Source: Sphingomonas kyeonggiensis (GTDB lineage: Bacteria; Pseudomonadota; Alphaproteobacteria; Sphingomonadales; Sphingomonadaceae). Taken from it: a stretch of DNA of 64,000 nucleotides. The stretch spans positions 310,001 to 374,000 of the forward strand of contig NZ_JACHLN010000004.1 of the NCBI RefSeq assembly GCF_014204495.1. The letters run 5' to 3'. This document shows, piece by piece, positions 56,839 through 64,000 of this stretch. The translations under genes were made by a program, and so were the position numbers. Below the pieces are notes generated by a model. That model did not search any database and had not been told where the DNA came from. It saw only the letters and a program-made list of their open reading frames with translations. The stretch's first letter is position 1; the number at the start of each line of letters is the position of its first letter.

Positions 56839-57654
56839 TCAGCTCGCGGGCTTGGTCGCCGCCTGGGCCTGCTGCACCTTGCCCTTGTTTTCCTGCATCA
56901 GCTTGTAGGCGTGGCTATACCAGTCGGTGCCCGGATAGTTGGCGCCGAGCACGGCCGCGGCCTTCTCGGCTTCCTCCGGCACGCCGAGCGCCAGATAGCT
57001 CTCGGTCAGGCGCATCAGCGCCTCGGGCACGTGGGTGGTGGTCTGATACTGGTCGACCACGGTGCGGAAGCGCAGCGTCGCCGAAAGCCACTGGCCGCGC
57101 GTCTCGTAGAAGCGGCCGATCTCCATTTCCTTGCCGGCCAGGTGGTCGCGGACAAGGTCGATCTTCAGGCGCGCATCGGCAGCGTATTTGGTGTTCGGGT
57201 AGCGGCGGGTCAGCTCGCCCAGCGAATCGAGTGCCTGCTGCGTGATCTTCTGGTCGCGCTGCACGTCGCTGATCTGCTCGTAATAGCTCAGGCCGATCAG
57301 GTAATAGGCATAGGGCGCGTCGCGGTTGCCCGGATGCACCGCCAGGAAGCGCTGCGCCGACGAGATGGATTCGGTGTAGTCGCGGTTCAGATAATAGCTG
57401 AATGCGCCCATCAGCTGCGCGCGGCGCGCCCAGACCGAATAGGGGTGCTGGCGCTCGACTTCGTCGAACAGCGCGGCGGCCAGCTTGTACTGGTGCTGGT
57501 CGAGCTTCTGCTTGGCGGTGGAATAGAGCGTGCCGACGTCGCGCGCGACATAGGGAAGGTCCTTGCCGCCACTCTTCTTGGCGCAACCGGCCATCGAGAG
57601 CGCGAGAACCGGAAGCAGGGAGAGCGCAAGCGCGCGAGTGGTGGAAGTACGCAT
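56839..57654 (-). CDS. bamD: Outer membrane protein assembly factor BamD
   Basis: A 271-residue lipoprotein of the BAM complex that folds outer-membrane barrels. Signal peptide with lipobox LSMAGC (lipidated Cys24), then TPR-like repeats: LYSTAKQKLDQHQYKLAAAL, FDEVERQHPYSVWARRAQLM, YEQISDVQRDQK and SLGELTRRYPNTKYAADARL, as in BamD/YfiO. C-terminal Lys/Gln tail. Upstream of recN, a conserved neighbour. Confidence 0.94.
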   Translation of the reverse strand: MRTSTTRALALSLLPVLALSMAGCAKKSGGKDLPYVARDVGTLYSTAKQKLDQHQYKLAAALFDEVERQHPYSVWARRAQLMGAFSYYLNRDYTESISSAQRFLAVHPGNRDAPYAYYLIGLSYYEQISDVQRDQKITQQALDSLGELTRRYPNTKYAADARLKIDLVRDHLAGKEMEIGRFYETRGQWLSATLRFRTVVDQYQTTTHVPEALMRLTESYLALGVPEEAEKAAAVLGANYPGTDWYSHAYKLMQENKGKVQQAQAATKPAS

Positions 57655-57808
57655 GGGCGGGGGTCTTAGCGCGGTCCCGTGGCTTCAAACAATCCTTTTC
57701 GCGGCGTCATTGTGTCATTGCCGGAACCACCCATAATCAGCAATTGCGGCGGGAGCCTCGAGGGGGCATGCGCGTTCCGATACAGAACCGTTTTTCACGA
57801 GGGAAATT

Positions 57809-58633
57809 GTGACCGCTACCCTGCTTGCCACCCATCGCGTCGAGAAGCCCTGGGGCCGCCACACCCTGTGGTCTGGCTTCGCCGATCCCGCCGCCGATGG
57901 CGAGCCAGTGGGCGAGATCTGGTTCCAGACGCCGGGCAACAGCGCGCCGGACCTCCTCATCAAGTACCTGTTCACCAGCGAGAAGCTGTCGGTCCAGGTC
58001 CACCCGACCGACGAACAGGCCCAGGCCGTGGGCCTGCCGCGCGGCAAGGACGAATGCTGGGTGATCCTGGCCGCCGAACCCGATTCGACGATCGCGCTGG
58101 GCACCAAGGCGCCGGTCGACCACGAGACGCTGCGCGCCGCCGCGCTCGACGGCTCGATCGAGCACCTGCTCGACTGGAAGCCGGTCAAGGCCGGCGACTT
58201 CTTCTATTCGGGCTCGGGCACGATCCACGCGATCGGTGCAGGGATCACACTGGTCGAGGTGCAGCAGAACAGCGAGACCACCTATCGCCTCTATGATTAT
58301 GGCCGTCCGCGCGAACTGCACCTCGACCAGGGCGTCGCCGTTTCGGATCCGGTGCCGTACGTGCCGCACCCTATGCCGGGCCGCGTGAGCGATGACCGCA
58401 ATATCCTGGTCGAAGGCCCCAAGTTCGTGCTCGAGCGCTGGGAAGGCGGCAAGCGCAGCATCACCCTGCCCGAAGACACCACCGGCTGGCTGATCCCGCT
58501 GCGCGGCGAAGGCGTCGTCGATGGCGTGGCGTTCCAGGCCGGCCAGTGCCTCACGGTCGAGGGCAGCGCCGATCTCCATGCCGAAGTCGGCAGCGACCTG
58601 CTCTTCGCCTATCCGGGCGATACCCGGATCTGA
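57809..58633 (+). CDS. Class I mannose-6-phosphate isomerase-like protein
   Basis: A 274-residue cupin-fold isomerase interconverting mannose-6-phosphate and fructose-6-phosphate, feeding GDP-mannose for envelope sugars. Zinc ligands are visible: LSVQVHPTDEQ, GKDECWVILA and GTIHAIGAGITL; catalytic Arg region in TYRLYDYGR. Starts at a GTG at 57809 after GAGGGAAATT. Shorter than typical E. coli ManA, as in the short class I group. Confidence 0.88.
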   Translation: MTATLLATHRVEKPWGRHTLWSGFADPAADGEPVGEIWFQTPGNSAPDLLIKYLFTSEKLSVQVHPTDEQAQAVGLPRGKDECWVILAAEPDSTIALGTKAPVDHETLRAAALDGSIEHLLDWKPVKAGDFFYSGSGTIHAIGAGITLVEVQQNSETTYRLYDYGRPRELHLDQGVAVSDPVPYVPHPMPGRVSDDRNILVEGPKFVLERWEGGKRSITLPEDTTGWLIPLRGEGVVDGVAFQAGQCLTVEGSADLHAEVGSDLLFAYPGDTRI

Positions 58634-58728
58634 CGCATGGCTCCCGCGTGAACGGGAAGTAGTTTTCCGTTCACGCAACCGCTCTCCGCCCGGCACGTTG
58701 GTCGTCTGGGAAAACAAGGAGAGAATCC

Positions 58729-59262
58729 ATGCGTATCCTTTTCGCCGCCGCGGTTGCCGCGGCCGCCCTCGCGACGCCTGCCGCCGCCCAGGGCTGGAAC
58801 GAGCGCGAGGCGCGCGCCGATTGCCGCCACGACCTGCGCAATTCGGATAGCCGCGGCGAATATCGCCGCGAGGCGCGCGACTGCCGCAACGATATCGCCA
58901 ATGCCCAGCGCCAGGACCGGCGCGAGTGGCGCCGCGATTATCGCCGCTATCGCAACTACGACTATAACCGCCTGCCCCCGGGCGAGCGCTATTACAACCC
59001 GGGCGACTATTATCGCGACGGCCGCTATTATCGCGAGCGCCGCCTGAGCCGGAACGACCGCATCTATCGCGGCAATGACGGGCGTTACTATTGCCGCCGC
59101 TCGGACGGCACGACCGGCCTGATCGTGGGCGGCGTCGCCGGCGGTCTGCTCGGCAACGCGCTGTCGAATGGCCGCAACGCCACGCTCGGCACGCTGCTCG
59201 GCGCGGCCGCGGGTGCGGCGCTCGGCTCGTCGGTCGATCGCGGCGAGGTTCGCTGCCGCTAA
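58729..59262 (+). CDS. Exported glycine-zipper protein
   Basis: A 177-residue protein with a signal sequence (ILFAAAVAAAALATPAAAQG), a very basic Arg/Tyr-rich middle (YRRYRNYDYNRLPPGERYYN), and a C-terminal glycine-zipper membrane segment (TTGLIVGGVAGGLLGNALSN then LGTLLGAAAGAALGSS). Likely outer-membrane associated; no specific function known. AAGGAG lies 9 nt upstream of the ATG. Followed by a strong terminator. Confidence 0.82.
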   Translation: MRILFAAAVAAAALATPAAAQGWNEREARADCRHDLRNSDSRGEYRREARDCRNDIANAQRQDRREWRRDYRRYRNYDYNRLPPGERYYNPGDYYRDGRYYRERRLSRNDRIYRGNDGRYYCRRSDGTTGLIVGGVAGGLLGNALSNGRNATLGTLLGAAAGAALGSSVDRGEVRCR

Positions 59263-59283
59263 GCTTGCCACGCAGGCAGAGAG

Positions 59284-59314
59284 GGGCCCGGTGGAAACGC
59301 CGGGCCCTTTTGCG
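59284..59314 (+). terminator. Terminator of the glycine-zipper gene
   Basis: GGGCCCGGTG and CGCCGGGCCC pair (one G-T) around a GAAA loop, followed by TTTT, 22 bp after the stop. Confidence 0.85.
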
Positions 59315-59322
59315 TGCTCCCT

Positions 59323-59429
59323 CGTCACCCCGGCCTTGTGCCGGGGTCCACCGGGAGGCGAATGCCGGCCAAGAAGCTGGAACGCAGGACACGAGGCACC
59401 GTGGACCCCGGCACAAGGCCGGGGTGACG
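59323..59429. repeat. Inverted repeat pair (29-bp arms), dispersed palindromic family
   Basis: 59323-59351 and 59401-59429 are exact reverse complements (GTCACCCCGGCCTTG core, outer ends CGTCA / TGACG). Spacer 49 bp. Lies between two convergent genes. Confidence 0.9.
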
Positions 59430-59466
59430 GAGGGAACGAAGGCCCGCGCCTCCCGCCTCTACGAAA

Positions 59467-59688
59467 TCAGAAGATGAAGCCGCCCAGCCAAAGGCGGAGG
59501 AAACCGACGCCGGCCACGACGATGTTGAGGTTGCGCCCAGCATTCGAGTCCGAAAGCGCACCGAGCGCCAGACCGACCACGGCGATCGGGATCACCAGGT
59601 AGTTGAGCCATCCGAGCAGCGGGATCAGCGCGATCAGCATGAGCGGCAGGGCAATGATACCCACGAGGATCGAGAGCAGGTTCAGCAT
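59467..59688 (-). CDS. Small membrane protein, unknown
   Basis: A 73-residue hydrophobic protein with two helices (LLSILVGIIALPLMLIALIP and LVIPIAVVGLALGAL) and a C-terminal amphipathic part ending in GGFIF. No family is certain. The ATG at 59688 has no Shine-Dalgarno; a promoter with start about 7 nt before the ATG suggests a leaderless transcript. Confidence 0.72.
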   Translation of the reverse strand: MLNLLSILVGIIALPLMLIALIPLLGWLNYLVIPIAVVGLALGALSDSNAGRNLNIVVAGVGFLRLWLGGFIF

Positions 59689-59695
59689 GTGCGGC

Positions 59696-59724
59696 GCTAT
59701 ACCCTATCGTTGGTGTATTATCAA
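59696..59724 (-). promoter_or_regulatory. Promoter of the small membrane protein gene
   Basis: Minus strand: TTGATA (59724-59719), 17-nt spacer, TATAGC (59701-59696). The predicted start falls at or a few bases before the ATG at 59688. Confidence 0.5.
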
Positions 59725-59734
59725 CATATGACAG

Positions 59735-60328
59735 CTAGGCGGCGAGCGGGATCAGGATCTCCGTCCTGCGCAGCACCGCCGGGGTGAAGGGCGAGTTGTA
59801 GAAGGCATGCTCCACCGGCCCCGCCGCGCTCAGTCCGTTGCGGCCGATCCAGGCGCGCAGCTCGGCCTCATGCGCATCGAACGCGCCTTCGCTGTCCACC
59901 CCGGCAAAGCGCAATGCGGCGATCCGCCGGGCGGGCAGCTTGCGCAGCCGGACGCCGGCCTCCGGATCGGGCAGGCTCTCGATCGCCACGTCGGCGGGCA
60001 TCAGGAAGCGCGTGCGCCATCCGCGCCCGTCCTCGTCGCCGTCGGAGAGCACCGGCACGGTCATCGGCAGCCGACCGCCACCACGGTCCTTGCCGAACAC
60101 ATAGTCGGCCAGCCGGGTGAAGCCGACCGACAGCGCCGCCTGGCGGAGCCCCGGCACCACCACTTCGGCGACAAGCAGGCCAGGATAGTCGCGTACGCTG
60201 ATCGCGCCGTCGCGGGTCACGGTGCTGAACCGGGCTTCTTCCTCGGGCTTGTGGAGCAGCACATATCCGACACCGGCAGCAACGGCGGCGGCCACGCCGG
60301 CGCCGATCATCTTCGCGTTGAGCTGCAT
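59735..60328 (-). CDS. SOUL heme-binding family protein
   Basis: A 197-residue protein with an N-terminal membrane anchor (MIGAGVAAAVAAGVGYVLLH) and a SOUL/HEBP domain: ISVRDYPGLLVAEVVV, RLADYVFG, MTVPVLSD, RTRFLMPADVAIESLPDPEA and HAFYNSPFTPAVLRRTEILI. Related proteins bind haem or act in membrane stress. The ATG at 60328 gives the domain with a short anchor; upstream extension lacks support. Confidence 0.85.
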   Translation of the reverse strand: MQLNAKMIGAGVAAAVAAGVGYVLLHKPEEEARFSTVTRDGAISVRDYPGLLVAEVVVPGLRQAALSVGFTRLADYVFGKDRGGGRLPMTVPVLSDGDEDGRGWRTRFLMPADVAIESLPDPEAGVRLRKLPARRIAALRFAGVDSEGAFDAHEAELRAWIGRNGLSAAGPVEHAFYNSPFTPAVLRRTEILIPLAA

Positions 60329-60477
60329 GCATAACCCTTCGATCGTTCGGCCAAATACGCACACGATCCGTCCGGGGTTCCGCTTATGGTTAACGCGGCT
60401 GTGGATGGAAATCCAGCTTCCCAAAGCCTTCCTTAACCCTCCTTCGGCATAACCACGCGCCAAAGGAGCGTGTGAAG

Positions 60478-61212
60478 ATGGCCCGCCGCGTTAATGTCCT
60501 GTTGTTTGCCCTGCCCCTCGCGCTCGCGGGATGCGGCAATAATGGCAGCCTGGGCGATGTTTCGGATACCGACAGCGGCAACGCCGCCGATCCGGCGCTG
60601 GCCAGCGCGCTGCAGGGCCAGATCATGGTCGATCCCCAGCTCGGCCGCCAGGCCAATGGCGATGCGATCCGTCCGCCGGCCCAGCCCTATTCGGGCGGCG
60701 TGCCCAACGACAATGTCGCGGCGAACGGCAGCAAGATCGACAATGGCCAGCTGCTCAAGACCCCCGCCCCGACCCAGGCAACCAAGGATTGCACCCAGTG
60801 CTCTGCCGCGCGCGATGCGGTCACGCTCGGCGGTCTTGCCGCACGCCAGAAGGATCCGAAGAGCAACCAGTGCGCCGCCTCGCTGCAATACGCAGCGGGC
60901 TGGGCGCAGCGCCTGCCGAAGGACCTGCCGCTCTATCCCCAGGCCCGCGTCACCGAAGCCGCCGGCAGCACCGCCGGCCAGTGCCAGCTGCGCTTGGTGA
61001 GCTTCTCCTCGCCCCAGCCGATGCAGGTGATGCTCGACTGGTACTACACCAAGGCGATCCGCGCCGGGTACACCGGCGAACACCAGGTCGACGGCGCCGA
61101 GCATATCCTCGGCGGCACCCGCGACAAGGATGGTGGCGCCTATGTCCTGTTCCTGACCAATCGCCCCGATGGCGGGACCGACATCGACATGGTCGCGAAC
61201 AACGGGATCTGA
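60478..61212 (+). CDS. Lipoprotein of unknown function
   Basis: A 244-residue lipoprotein: signal with lipobox LALAGC (Cys19 of the ATG form), then an acidic/Asn-rich linker, a middle part with paired cysteines (KDCTQCSAARD, SNQCAASLQYAAG) and a C-terminal domain QLRLVSFSSPQPMQVMLDWY then DKDGGAYVLFLTNRPDGG. No family recognised. The ATG at 60478 follows AAAGGAG at 9 nt; an in-frame GTG two codons earlier also fits. Confidence 0.78.
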   Translation: MARRVNVLLFALPLALAGCGNNGSLGDVSDTDSGNAADPALASALQGQIMVDPQLGRQANGDAIRPPAQPYSGGVPNDNVAANGSKIDNGQLLKTPAPTQATKDCTQCSAARDAVTLGGLAARQKDPKSNQCAASLQYAAGWAQRLPKDLPLYPQARVTEAAGSTAGQCQLRLVSFSSPQPMQVMLDWYYTKAIRAGYTGEHQVDGAEHILGGTRDKDGGAYVLFLTNRPDGGTDIDMVANNGI

Positions 61213-61250
61213 CCCCGCTACGGCTTTCGCCGTCGGCCGCTCCGAAGTCC

Positions 61251-61340
61251 TCGTCACCCTGAACTTGTTTCAGGGTCCAACGTGCCGCAAGCGATATCGC
61301 TGGTGGAGGGTTGGATGCTGAAACAAGTTCGGCATGACGA
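61251..61340. repeat. Imperfect inverted repeat pair of the dispersed family
   Basis: 61251-61280 and 61311-61340 are reverse complements with four mismatches; the core GAACTTGTTTCAG and its complement CTGAAACAAGTTC are exact. Spacer 30 bp. Represents a second subtype of the family. Confidence 0.8.
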
Positions 61341-61417
61341 CGAGAGATGAGAGTTCACGGTCCTCTTCCCAAATAGCCTGGGTTCCCCTCTCCCCGATTC
61401 CGCGCTAACCGCTGCGG

Positions 61418-61795
61418 ATGCCCCCCATCCTCCTCGTCATGCTCGGCGGCGCCTTCGGTTCCGCGGCGCGCTACCTTACCGGCAAGCTCACGCTTGGCTG
61501 GTTCGGGCCGGACTATCCGTGGGGGACGCTGGCCGTGAACCTGATCGGCGGCTTCCTGATGGGCATGCTCGCCGGCACGCTTGCGAAGATCGGCCAGGGC
61601 GGCGAGCAGTGGCGCCTGCTGATCGGCGTCGGCCTGCTCGGCGGCTACACGACTTTCTCTGCCTTCACCCTCGACCTGATGAACATGATCGAGCGCGGCG
61701 ACTATGGCATGGGGCTGGGCTATATCCTTGCCTCCGTGGTCGGCTCCGCCCTCGCGCTGTTCGCCGGCCTCAGCATTTTGCGAGCCATTCCATGA
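61418..61795 (+). CDS. crcB: Fluoride channel Fluc
   Basis: A 125-residue dual-topology fluoride channel of four helices: GGAFGSAARYLTGKL, WGTLAVNLIGGFLMGMLAG (conserved N in helix 2), GVGLLGGYTTFSAFTLDLMN (Phe box) and a final ASVVGSALALFAGLSIL. Exports fluoride from the cytoplasm. No fluoride riboswitch was recognised in the preceding 200 bp. Overlaps the pseudouridine synthase start by 4 bp. Confidence 0.93.
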   Translation: MPPILLVMLGGAFGSAARYLTGKLTLGWFGPDYPWGTLAVNLIGGFLMGMLAGTLAKIGQGGEQWRLLIGVGLLGGYTTFSAFTLDLMNMIERGDYGMGLGYILASVVGSALALFAGLSILRAIP

Positions 61796-63096
61796 CCCCC
61801 CCGAAAGCTCAGGACGCCGTCCGCCAGTTCACCGTCAAGCCCGATGACGACGGCATCCGCCTCGATCGCTGGTTCAAGCGGCACCTGCCCGAGACCAGCT
61901 TCAACCTGGTCTCGCGCTGGGCGCGCACCGGCCAGCTGCGCGTCGACGGCGCGCGCGCCAAGCCGGGCGACCATGTCGCGATGGGCCAGGTCATCCGCGT
62001 CCCTCCGGCCGAGGCGCCGGCGCCGGACAAGCCCGGCCGCCCCAAGCGCGTACGCGTCGTCAATCTGAGCGAGGAGCAGATCGATTTCGCCCGCTCGATG
62101 GTGATCCACCAGGACGATGCGGCGTTCGTGCTCAACAAGCCCCCCGGCCTCGCCACCCAGGGCGGCACCAAGACCACCGAGCATGTCGACGAGCTGCTCG
62201 ATGCACTCCAGTACGACATGGAGAGCCGCCCCAAGCTGGTCCATCGGCTCGACAAGGATACGTCGGGCGCGCTGCTCGTCGCCCGCACCGCCCGCGCGGC
62301 GGCGGCCTTCTCGAAGAGCTTCTCCAGCCGTACCGCGCGCAAGGTCTATTGGGCGCTGATCGTCGGCGTGCCGAGCATCGAGGACGGCATGATCGAGCTG
62401 CCGATCGGCAAGCAGCCGGGCACCGGCGGCGAGAAGATGCATGTCGACGAGAAGGAGGGTTCGCCCGCCCGTACCCGCTACCGGGTGATCGCCCGCGCCG
62501 GCAATCATGCCGCCTGGGTCGAGCTCCAGCCCTTTACCGGGCGCACCCACCAGCTGCGCGTCCACATGGCGGCGATCGGCTTCCCGATCGTCGGCGACGG
62601 CAAATATGGCGGGGCCGAAGCCTTCCTGACCGGCGGCATCAGCCGCAAGATGCATCTCCACGCCCGCCGCCTCCGCGTCGATCATCCCGATGGCGGGCGG
62701 ATCGATGTACGCGCATCGCTGCCGCACCATTTCGCCGAATCGCTGCGTACGCTCGGCTTCGAGGAAGCGGAGGGCGACGCGCTCCACCTCGATGACGGTC
62801 CGCCGCCGATGACCAGGGAACAGCTCAAGGCCAATGCCCGCGCGCATGCCAAGTCGGTCCGCAAGGAACGCCGGGGCGAGCGGCGCGGCCGGGGCGAAGG
62901 TCCCAGCGGCGACAAGCCCGCACCCCGCAGCGGCGGCAAGCCGAGCACGCGCAAGGCGCCCGCGGCCAAGCCCGGCGGCGCCAAGCCCGGCGCGCGCAAG
63001 CCTGCAGGCAAGCCCGGCGCCCGGCCCGGCCCGCGCAGCGGTGGCGGTGCGAAGCCCGGCGGTGGTGGACGCAGCGGCCCACCGCGGAGCCGCTGA
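61792..63096 (+). CDS. RluC/RluD-type 23S rRNA pseudouridine synthase
   Basis: A 434-residue enzyme converting uridines of 23S rRNA to pseudouridine. N-terminal S4 domain (LDRWFKRHLPETSFNLVSRW then LRVDGARAKPGDHV), catalytic domain with VLNKPPGLATQGG, catalytic Asp in HRLDKDTSGALLVAR, and GRTHQLRVHMAAIGFPIVGD. From about residue 345 a long Lys/Pro/Gly/Arg-rich tail, unusual in length, probably RNA-binding. The ATG at 61792 overlaps the crcB stop. Confidence 0.9.
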   Translation: MTPPKAQDAVRQFTVKPDDDGIRLDRWFKRHLPETSFNLVSRWARTGQLRVDGARAKPGDHVAMGQVIRVPPAEAPAPDKPGRPKRVRVVNLSEEQIDFARSMVIHQDDAAFVLNKPPGLATQGGTKTTEHVDELLDALQYDMESRPKLVHRLDKDTSGALLVARTARAAAAFSKSFSSRTARKVYWALIVGVPSIEDGMIELPIGKQPGTGGEKMHVDEKEGSPARTRYRVIARAGNHAAWVELQPFTGRTHQLRVHMAAIGFPIVGDGKYGGAEAFLTGGISRKMHLHARRLRVDHPDGGRIDVRASLPHHFAESLRTLGFEEAEGDALHLDDGPPPMTREQLKANARAHAKSVRKERRGERRGRGEGPSGDKPAPRSGGKPSTRKAPAAKPGGAKPGARKPAGKPGARPGPRSGGGAKPGGGGRSGPPRSR

Positions 63097-63698
63097 TGCA
63101 TCCGCATCCGGCCTTCCGCTGGGAAGACCGCCCGGCGATCCGCGATCTGGTCCGCGACATCGGCTTCGGCGCGCTCTTCGCCGCGACGCCCGACGGCCCG
63201 TGCGTCGCGCATGTCCCGGTGGTGTGGCTCGACGACGATACGCTCGCCTTCCATGTCTCGCGCGGCAATCGCATCGCGAAGCATCTCGACGGCGCCACCG
63301 CCTTGTTCAGCCTGCAGGGACCGGACGCTTATGTCAGTCCCGACTGGTACGGACTGGGCCCTGACGAAGTCTCGACCTGGAACTATGTCGCGGTTGAGCT
63401 TGAGGGGAATGTCTCCCGCATGGACGATGCCGGGCTGCTCGAACATCTCGACGCCCTTGCCCATGAGCAGGAGCGCCGCCTCGCGCCCAAGCCCGAATGG
63501 AAGCGCGACAAGGTCGATCCCGCGAAGATCGCCAGGATGCTGACTGCGATCACCGGCTATCGGCTGCAGGTCCGGGCGTGGCGCGGCACGCTCAAGCTCG
63601 GCCAGAACAAGCCCGACGCCGCCCGACTCGCCGCCGCCGATGCGCTTGAGGCCCAGGGCCGCCGCGCGATGGCCGCGCTGATGCAGGGCGCGAAATGA
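63096..63698 (+). CDS. FMN-binding negative transcriptional regulator (PaiB-like)
   Basis: A 200-residue split-barrel flavin-binding protein. Features: FGALFAATPDGPCVAHVPVV, LAFHVSRGNRIAKHL, ATALFSLQGPDAYVSPDWYG and VSTWNYVAVELEG, matching PaiB (Bacillus protease/sporulation repressor family). DNA-binding role is inferred from the family; it could be a flavin reductase-like enzyme. The ATG overlaps the rRNA pseudouridine synthase stop by 1 bp. Confidence 0.85.
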   Translation: MHPHPAFRWEDRPAIRDLVRDIGFGALFAATPDGPCVAHVPVVWLDDDTLAFHVSRGNRIAKHLDGATALFSLQGPDAYVSPDWYGLGPDEVSTWNYVAVELEGNVSRMDDAGLLEHLDALAHEQERRLAPKPEWKRDKVDPAKIARMLTAITGYRLQVRAWRGTLKLGQNKPDAARLAAADALEAQGRRAMAALMQGAK

Positions 63699-64000
63699 AC
63701 CGCCTCGCCGTATTCGATTGCGACGGCACGCTCGTCGATTCGCAGGCCAATATCTGCCGCGCGATGGAGGCTACCTTCGCCGCGCACCGGCTCGATCCGC
63801 CCGACCGGAACGCCATCCGACGCATCGTCGGCCTCAGCCTGGTCCCCGCCATCGCGCAATTGCTGCCCGAGGCCGAGCCGGCGCTGCACGAAGCGATGGC
63901 CGAGGAGTATAAGCGCGCCTTCCACGCGATGCGGGCGAGCGCCGCGCTCGATCCCGAGCCGCTCTATGACGGCATTCTAGATACGATCGAGGCGCTCGAC
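63695..64000 (+). CDS. HAD-family phosphatase (phosphoglycolate phosphatase-like), 3' end cut by window
   Basis: The first 102 residues of a haloacid-dehalogenase hydrolase: motif I VFDCDGTLVDSQANICRAME with the nucleophile Asp, then the cap region RNAIRRIVGLSLVPAIAQLL. The phosphatase domain continues beyond 64000. The ATG overlaps the PaiB-like stop (ATGA), so it is the fourth gene of the crcB operon. Different from the HAD protein at 47073 (different cap). Confidence 0.85.
   Translation, partial: MNRLAVFDCDGTLVDSQANICRAMEATFAAHRLDPPDRNAIRRIVGLSLVPAIAQLLPEAEPALHEAMAEEYKRAFHAMRASAALDPEPLYDGILDTIEALD

Noticed and set aside
61213..61417. Possible fluoride riboswitch upstream of crcB
   Set aside because: I could not recognise the conserved fluoride-riboswitch elements; the region holds a dispersed repeat.
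1..64000. CRISPR array, prophage or insertion sequence
   Set aside because: No regularly spaced direct repeats, integrase, transposase or phage structural gene is visible; the palindromic repeats are irregularly dispersed.

Overview
The window reads as a chromosomal segment of an alphaproteobacterium of the order Sphingomonadales (Sphingomonas-like). The basis is: high GC with strong G/C third-position bias; alphaproteobacterial regulators (a CpdR-type single-domain response regulator and a DUF1013/TrcR-type protein); small alphaproteobacterial families (DUF1192, DUF1289, SapC); a TonB receptor beside a TPR-sulfotransferase; and dispersed GTCA...TGAC palindromic repeats. It is mainly core and lifestyle genes. 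I see no prophage, IS element, CRISPR array or plasmid gene. Most of the very long open frames opposite real genes are high-GC shadows.

Layout. 1-4.8 kb: a minus-strand valine-degradation operon (mmsA, an embedded polysaccharide deacetylase, an isobutyryl-CoA-type acyl-CoA dehydrogenase, 3-hydroxyisobutyryl-CoA hydrolase cut by the window edge), with a near-perfect 25-bp palindrome upstream. 4.8-9.5 kb: an ABC ATPase-like protein that has lost its catalytic motifs, a soluble chemoreceptor with a CBS-like sensor, a methyltransferase, tRNA-Val(GAC) with promoter and terminator, cpdR, an N-formylglutamate amidohydrolase and a small coiled-coil protein. 9.54-9.65 kb: a strong candidate for an unannotated trans-acting small RNA with its own promoter, two C-rich single-stranded regions and an intrinsic terminator. 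9.7-19 kb: cytochrome b561/SapC, an FAD-linked 2-hydroxyacid dehydrogenase, a DEAD-box helicase/thioredoxin/DUF1289 operon, a GST, a Tat-exported dienelactone-hydrolase-like protein, an arylamine N-acetyltransferase and trcR. 19-30 kb: a metallophosphoesterase/glycosyltransferase envelope pair, a GST, a hemerythrin-like protein, a YqiJ/flotillin pair, a quinone oxidoreductase, DUF1192 and clpA. 30-41 kb: a secreted unknown, a membrane diguanylate cyclase, an acyl-CoA ligase, a succinate-semialdehyde-type dehydrogenase, xseB-ispA, coaD, a periplasmic cyclophilin and queA. 41-52 kb: a TonB receptor with TPR-sulfotransferase, then several divalent-cation genes (EF-hand, CDF exporter, Ca2+/H+ exchanger, short CDF) with a HAD phosphatase, a MarR-GNAT fusion behind a perfect 17-bp inverted repeat, a cupin, and tgt. 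52-64 kb: a SleB-like cell-wall hydrolase, small envelope proteins, recN, bamD, a phosphomannose isomerase, a SOUL protein, a lipoprotein, crcB, an RluC/D-type pseudouridine synthase, a PaiB-like protein and the start of a HAD phosphatase.

How the genes work together. mmsA, the acyl-CoA dehydrogenase and the hydrolase are consecutive parts of valine catabolism. queA and tgt act in queuosine tRNA modification but lie about 9 kb apart. xseB-ispA, bamD-recN and yqiJ-yqiK are recognisable conserved pairs. The items most worth a second look are the small RNA at 9544-9649, the non-catalytic ABC protein at 4827-5447, the two operator palindromes (4759-4783 and 48931-48969), the deacetylase inside the valine operon, and the hairpin in the trcR leader.
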